Source of the DNA: XYD2-FULL-39-9 sp964363685
Lineage (GTDB): Bacteria > Patescibacteriota > Patescibacteriia > Magasanikbacterales > GWA2-37-8
DNA: 7,700 bases
Assembly (NCBI GenBank): GCA_964363685.1
Contig: CAYIJG010000050.1
Location: 1 to 7,700 of the forward strand
Reading direction: 5' to 3'
Shown here: piece after piece, positions 5,576 to 7,700 of the stretch
How the letters are laid out: each line of letters begins with the position of its first letter
How positions within the stretch are numbered: position 1 is the first letter of the stretch
Notes under the pieces: generated by a model
What the model saw: the letters and a program-made list of their open reading frames with translations, nothing else
What the model was told of the DNA's origin: nothing
The model's database searches: none
Made by a program: the position numbers and the translations under genes

Positions 5576-5628
5576 GATTCATTTACTGGTGAAGCCAAGC
5601 AACTCGCTTGGATATCCAAAGATGAATC
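5576..5628 (+). promoter_or_regulatory. Structured 5' leader of the GC-rich gene
   Basis: The outer stem GATTCAT/ATGAATC (5576-5582 with 5622-5628) encloses an inner hairpin CCAAGC-AACTC-GCTTGG (5595-5611). The structure closes 4 nt before the Shine-Dalgarno AGGAG at 5633-5637. This could be a translational control element or merely a stabilising stem. Confidence 0.4.
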
Positions 5629-5643
5629 AACCAGGAGAGTCCC

Positions 5644-5843
5644 GTGAGGCTGAAAAAGCATGGCATTATCGTAGGAGTGCTTCTCGTCGTGGCCGCACTT
5701 ATCGCCATTCTTCTCGTGAGCGGTGATGAACAGCTCAAGCCCACCGCTGTCGAAACTATCCCCGAGACGCCGTCCGCAGTGATCGTGCAGGGGGTGCCAC
5801 CTGAGTACCAGCGGCTACACGCGCTTCATTCTTCCAACCCCGA
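5644..5843 (+). CDS. N-terminal part of a membrane-anchored protein, cut by an assembly gap
   Basis: A GTG start with a strong Shine-Dalgarno, AGGAG at 5633-5637, 6 nt upstream, which is unusual in this window. The peptide begins MRLKKHG, then has a hydrophobic segment (about residues 8-25) and continues as a Pro/Thr/Glu-rich linker, so it is a signal peptide or signal anchor placing the rest outside the cytoplasm. It runs into a block of ten N. If the gap were truly 10 nt, this frame would end two codons later at TAA 5857; ten N is a common placeholder, so the frame across the gap is not reliable. I infer that this is the start of the same gene as 5856-6551, because both share the high GC content and direction. 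Confidence 0.7.
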
Positions 5844-5853
5844 NNNNNNNNNN
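5844..5853. other. Assembly gap (10 N)
   Basis: Ten undetermined bases interrupt the GC-rich gene. The true length is probably unknown. It also warns that the join between the two sides is a scaffold decision and not read-through sequence. Confidence 0.99.
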
Positions 5854-5855
5854 CT

Positions 5856-6551
5856 GTAACACACCAACGGCAGAAGAATCCTCACAATGCAGGAGAATCA
5901 GTCGCGTTGGATCACACATCATCATGTCAGGACGCCAACATTCCGATTTTCCCACGCGATACGTACTCCACAGATTCCTCGATGACGGTGGGCCTCTGCT
6001 TTGTCCTTCTTTCTTCCCACCCCGACGTACAGGTGCGTGCGCTCATCGCACTTAACCTGCGTCAGGAAGTGGCGTTCAATTTCCAGGAGGACGTTGGTAT
6101 GGTGGGGGTGCCAGAGGTAAGCCCGGCAGCTTTCATCGTCTACGACGTTCCAGGTCGCGGCCCCACCCCGGTCTTCATTGTGAAGAAGGCTATTCTCAAT
6201 ATGCCGGACAAGATAGGCTGGAGGGTGCTGCGACACGAAGTGGAGCACTACTTGCAGTGGCGCGACAACCGCTACAGCGCCGACAGCTTTCGCCAGCATT
6301 CGACGCCAACCTTCACGCCTGATGAGGTGAAGGTTCTTATGCACAGCGAGATCGAGGCGTACGAGGCCGAGTGCAAGTTGGCAAAGAGCATAGATGCCTA
6401 CTACGGCCCGACCGACCCCTGCCTTGAGTACGAGGCGACTGGCCGACGCGGGGTGGCAAGTTGGCTCACGAGAGGCTATACCCAAGCCATCCCTGCCTTC
6501 AAGGAACATCAGGCCTACATGTACTACCTCGTGAACCACGAGACGTGGTAA
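5856..6551 (+). CDS. HEXXH zinc-metallopeptidase-like protein, C-terminal part
   Basis: The frame is open from the N gap to the TAA at 6549-6551; a gene caller would start at the TTG at 5907, but the in-frame residues before it (THQRQKNPHNAGESVA) suggest the protein simply continues across the gap. The key motif is RVLRHEVEHYLQW, with HEVEH at 6234-6248: the HEXXH signature of zincins. About 35 residues later, SEIEAYEAE supplies glutamates that could be the third zinc ligand, as in gluzincins. With the N-terminal anchor upstream, it is probably a surface or periplasm-facing peptidase. GC is about 55-60% by eye, against about 40% in neighbours, with GC-ending codons, which points to horizontal acquisition or a chimeric scaffold. 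Substrate and exact family are not recognised. Confidence 0.7.
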   Translation, partial: VTHQRQKNPHNAGESVALDHTSSCQDANIPIFPRDTYSTDSSMTVGLCFVLLSSHPDVQVRALIALNLRQEVAFNFQEDVGMVGVPEVSPAAFIVYDVPGRGPTPVFIVKKAILNMPDKIGWRVLRHEVEHYLQWRDNRYSADSFRQHSTPTFTPDEVKVLMHSEIEAYEAECKLAKSIDAYYGPTDPCLEYEATGRRGVASWLTRGYTQAIPAFKEHQAYMYYLVNHETW

Positions 6552-6619
6552 AGGCCACCCATCGAGCATCGTTCCCTAGCGCTCCATCGCGAAACGCCGA
6601 TCGGAATCGATGACGAAGC

Positions 6620-6671
6620 ACCCACGGCGATGTGGGTTCAACGAAAACTAGAGAACGATCGCCCGTTCTCT
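6620..6671 (+). terminator. Two consecutive hairpins after the GC-rich gene (possible terminator)
   Basis: ACCCAC/GTGGGT (6620-6625 with 6632-6637), then AGAGAACG/CGTTCTCT (6650-6657 with 6664-6671), each with a 6-nt loop. The second is followed by CTCTAATTG, which is a poor U-tract, so termination here is uncertain. They mark the right end of the GC-rich DNA; the rest of 6552-6709 shows no gene. Confidence 0.4.
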
Positions 6672-6709
6672 CTCTAATTGTCACTTTCTTCTTAAGGAAT
6701 TGATTGAGG

Positions 6710-6745
6710 GGTAAAGCTAGTTCTAACATCGTGCACTAACCAGCT
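6710..6745 (+). repeat. Imperfect direct repeat, copy 2
   Basis: GGTAAAGCTAGTTC through TGCACTAACCAGCT, matching 5401-5437 with about 78% identity. It is again placed just before a terminator, here on the right side of the GC-rich cassette. The two copies are 1.3 kb apart in the same orientation. Confidence 0.6.
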
Positions 6746-6778
6746 TAAAAAAATGCCACCACTTAGGTGGTATTTTTT
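6746..6778. terminator. Bidirectional Rho-independent terminator
   Basis: A stem of about 10 bp, AAATGCCACC (6751-6760) with GGTGGTATTT (6766-6775), has one G-U pair and a 5-nt loop. It is flanked by A8 (6747-6753 region) and T6 (6773-6778). It can end plus-strand transcription from the cassette and minus-strand transcription of the gene at 6799-7317. Confidence 0.85.
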
Positions 6779-6798
6779 GTATAGTTTAATTCAGGAGC

Positions 6799-7317
6799 CT
6801 ATATATTAAAGCCGATTTCTTCACCTATAATCTTTTCTATCAGTGAACGGGATTCAATTCGAACTATAAAATTATCACTGAGAGCAATATCGTGGGTAGT
6901 ATGATGCGGTCGTTCGACTTTTTTTATTTGTATATTTTTAATTTCTAAATATTTTATCAAATCTTGTTCAGACCCATCTTTTGGAAAGAATTCCAGATGG
7001 TCAAACCCGCTTCGTTGGCTGCCATCGGGTTTCTGGTCTGAAAGTTCAAAGAAAAATAAATGTCCAAAGTTTGTTTTAATAGGATCTTTGAGTTTTATAA
7101 TAGCGATACGACGCTTGGAAATAATGGATTGATAAATAAAGGCAGAGTTATGTTCAAGTAATTTTCGCATCTGTTCAAACTCTTCTGAGGAGGAGCATTT
7201 ATAACCAAAATGATCAGGTGTAATCTTTCCGAAGAGTTGATTTTCTAATGCCCAATCATTAAAAATTTGTATTTTCTTTTGTACTTGTTTGGTAAATTCT
7301 TCTAGTGTCATCGGCAT
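6799..7317 (-). CDS. YecM-like VOC-superfamily protein
   Basis: A 172-residue protein matching the layout of the YecM family (about 190 residues in Escherichia coli), which has the glyoxalase/vicinal-oxygen-chelate fold and a presumed metal site. Seen here: ITPDHFGYKC (32-41; YecM has TADHISLRC), IAIIKLKDPI (71-80), the central GFDHLEFF (104-111) and a C-terminal VRIESRSLIEKIIGEE (152-167) like KFHPWSIEEIV. Likely metal ligands are His36, His107 and Glu155. No reaction is established for the family. ATG 7317 is used; Met3 (7311) is an alternative start, and neither has a Shine-Dalgarno. It is a single gene, convergent with the GC-rich cassette and divergent from the tRNA-Gly(GCC) locus. A weak promoter, TTGCAA-N17-TATTGT, can be read upstream on its strand (about 7345-7373). 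Confidence 0.8.
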   Translation of the reverse strand: MPMTLEEFTKQVQKKIQIFNDWALENQLFGKITPDHFGYKCSSSEEFEQMRKLLEHNSAFIYQSIISKRRIAIIKLKDPIKTNFGHLFFFELSDQKPDGSQRSGFDHLEFFPKDGSEQDLIKYLEIKNIQIKKVERPHHTTHDIALSDNFIVRIESRSLIEKIIGEEIGFNI

Positions 7318-7413
7318 AATTTATAATTTTGTTAATTAAAATTCTATATTTAACAACAATACCAAGCTTTTGACCAGGTTGCAATATTTTAGCCTATTTT
7401 TACCTGCCCTAGT

Positions 7414-7443
7414 TTGACAAAATTATAATAAAGATGGTAGTAT
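7414..7443 (+). promoter_or_regulatory. Promoter for the tRNA-Gly(GCC) locus
   Basis: TTGACA (7414-7419), an 18-nt spacer and TAGTAT (7438-7443). The first tRNA-mimic unit starts at 7475, leaving 31 nt after the -10, nearly the same layout as at the other tRNA-Gly locus (32 nt). The units are therefore expected to be part of the primary tRNA transcript. Confidence 0.65.
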
Positions 7444-7474
7444 ATTGTGTATTCAACTATAAGGCCTTATATCT

Positions 7475-7551
7475 GCAGGTGTCATATACTTGCGGGTATA
7501 TACCACCTTTACTCGGAAAAGTGAGAGCTTCGCTCTCCCTATTCACTCGTT
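7475..7551 (+). ncRNA. tRNA-Gly-5'-half mimic unit B1
   Basis: A 77-nt unit starting with the first 14 nt of tRNA-Gly(GCC) (GCAGGTGTCATATA). The strand folds back: GGTG/CACC (7478-7481 with 7504-7507) and ATATAC/GTATAT (7484-7489 with 7496-7501) around a U(UGCG)G loop. Next come TTTACTCGGAAAA and a hairpin GAGAGC-TTC-GCTCTC (7523-7537) inside AGTGA/TCACT. It ends in CACTC (7544-7548), 3 nt before the next unit. Confidence 0.6.
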
Positions 7552-7625
7552 GCAGGTGTCATATACTACGGTATATAACACCTTTGTTCGGAAAAATTGA
7601 AATAAATTTCATTTTCTCACTCACT
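7552..7625 (+). ncRNA. tRNA-Gly-5'-half mimic unit B2
   Basis: A 74-nt unit with the same 14-nt start. The hairpin is AGGTGT/ACACCT plus ATATAC/GTATAT with a single C-A mismatch and a C(UACG)G loop (7554-7583). TTTGTTCGGAAAA follows, then an AT-rich hairpin with GAAAT-AA-ATTTC at its tip (7599-7610). It ends in CACTC (7618-7622), 3 nt before tRNA-Gly(GCC). The second hairpin shares no sequence with B1 or with the unit at 3189, yet a stem is kept in each. Confidence 0.6.
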
Positions 7626-7700
7626 GCAGGTGTCATATAATGGTTATTATACGTCCTTGCCAAGGATGAAATGGCGGTTCGATTCCGCTCACCTGCTCCA
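7626..7700 (+). tRNA. tRNA-Gly(GCC) with encoded CCA
   Basis: A complete cloverleaf ending exactly at the window edge: acceptor GCAGGTG/CACCTGC (7626-7632 with 7690-7696), a D-arm with ATAATGGTTATTAT, anticodon stem CGTCC/GGATG with one G-U pair and loop TTGCCAA (7657-7663), T-arm GGCGG-TTCGATT-CCGCT (7673-7689), discriminator U and CCA (7698-7700). Anticodon GCC (7659-7661) reads GGC/GGU. Its acceptor differs from tRNA-Gly(UCC) by a compensated A-U to G-C change at pair 5-68, and the units upstream carry the same change. Confidence 0.97.

Noticed and set aside
5922..6569. Long open frame on the minus strand
   Set aside because: It is the antisense shadow of the GC-rich gene; high GC reduces stop codons on the opposite strand, and the plus frame has the HEXXH motif and a ribosome-binding site.
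7475..7625. CRISPR array
   Set aside because: Only two incomplete repeats plus a tRNA, the identical part is a tRNA 5' strand, and no cas gene is present.
7434..7640. A 68-residue open frame across the tRNA-mimic units
   Set aside because: It only translates the repeated RNA units; composition and lack of any start signal argue against a protein.
3065..7700. An integrated element bounded by tRNA-Gly att sites
   Set aside because: The duplicated 14-nt tRNA ends lie directly before each tRNA in tandem, not at the far ends of one insertion, and there is no integrase or mobility gene between them.
1..7700. UGA read as glycine (genetic code 25), considered because of the multiple tRNA-Gly elements
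   Set aside because: The anticodons are UCC and GCC, no UCA anticodon is seen, and all genes are full length without recoding UGA.

Overview
The window looks like a draft scaffold from a low-GC, fermentative-type bacterium, most plausibly a Candidate Phyla Radiation (Patescibacteria) member. The reasons are: roughly 40% GC in the native genes; almost no Shine-Dalgarno sequences; standard code (stops are TAA/TAG and no frame needs UGA read-through); a bS18/SSB block next to an EpmA-like/EF-P pair; and a 672-residue orphan protein. The taxonomy is inference from style, not from a marker search.

Layout. 1-385: the end of ssb (43 residues ending in the DIPF tip) and rpsR. 399-2190: an EpmA-type lysyl-tRNA synthetase paralogue followed by its presumed substrate, elongation factor P, closed by a bidirectional terminator. 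2208-2960 (minus strand): a lipoprotein with a DUF7282-like middle domain and a C-terminal CuA-type cupredoxin. 2992-3032: two promoters that face away from each other and overlap, one for the lipoprotein and one for a tRNA locus. 3065-3342: tRNA-Gly(UCC) preceded by two elements copied from a tRNA-Gly 5' half. 3380-5398: the large orphan protein. 5401-5643: a terminator, a strong promoter and a structured leader. 5644-6551: a GC-rich gene for a membrane-anchored HEXXH protein, interrupted by a 10-N assembly gap. 6710-6778: a second copy of a 37-bp repeat plus a bidirectional terminator. 6799-7317 (minus): a YecM-like VOC protein. 7414-7700: a promoter, two more tRNA-5'-half units and tRNA-Gly(GCC) with encoded CCA.

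The most remarkable feature is the pair of tRNA-Gly loci. Each tRNA-Gly is preceded, inside its own predicted precursor transcript, by tandem tRNA-sized units (74-82 nt). Each unit begins with the exact first 14 nt of the tRNA next to it, then folds that strand back into a hairpin capped by a UNCG-type loop. A second hairpin follows whose sequence differs completely between units although its stem is kept. The unit ends in CACTC placed exactly 3 nt before the next GCAG. The acceptor base that differs between the two tRNAs (A or G at position 5) differs in the same way in the neighbouring units. This looks like a structured RNA family attached to glycine tRNAs, possibly processing modules, decoys or a folding switch; I do not recognise it as a described family.

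Functionally, most of the window is translation-related: SSB/S18, EpmA/EF-P and two glycine tRNAs. The copper lipoprotein, the orphan protein and the GC-rich metallopeptidase-like gene are accessory.
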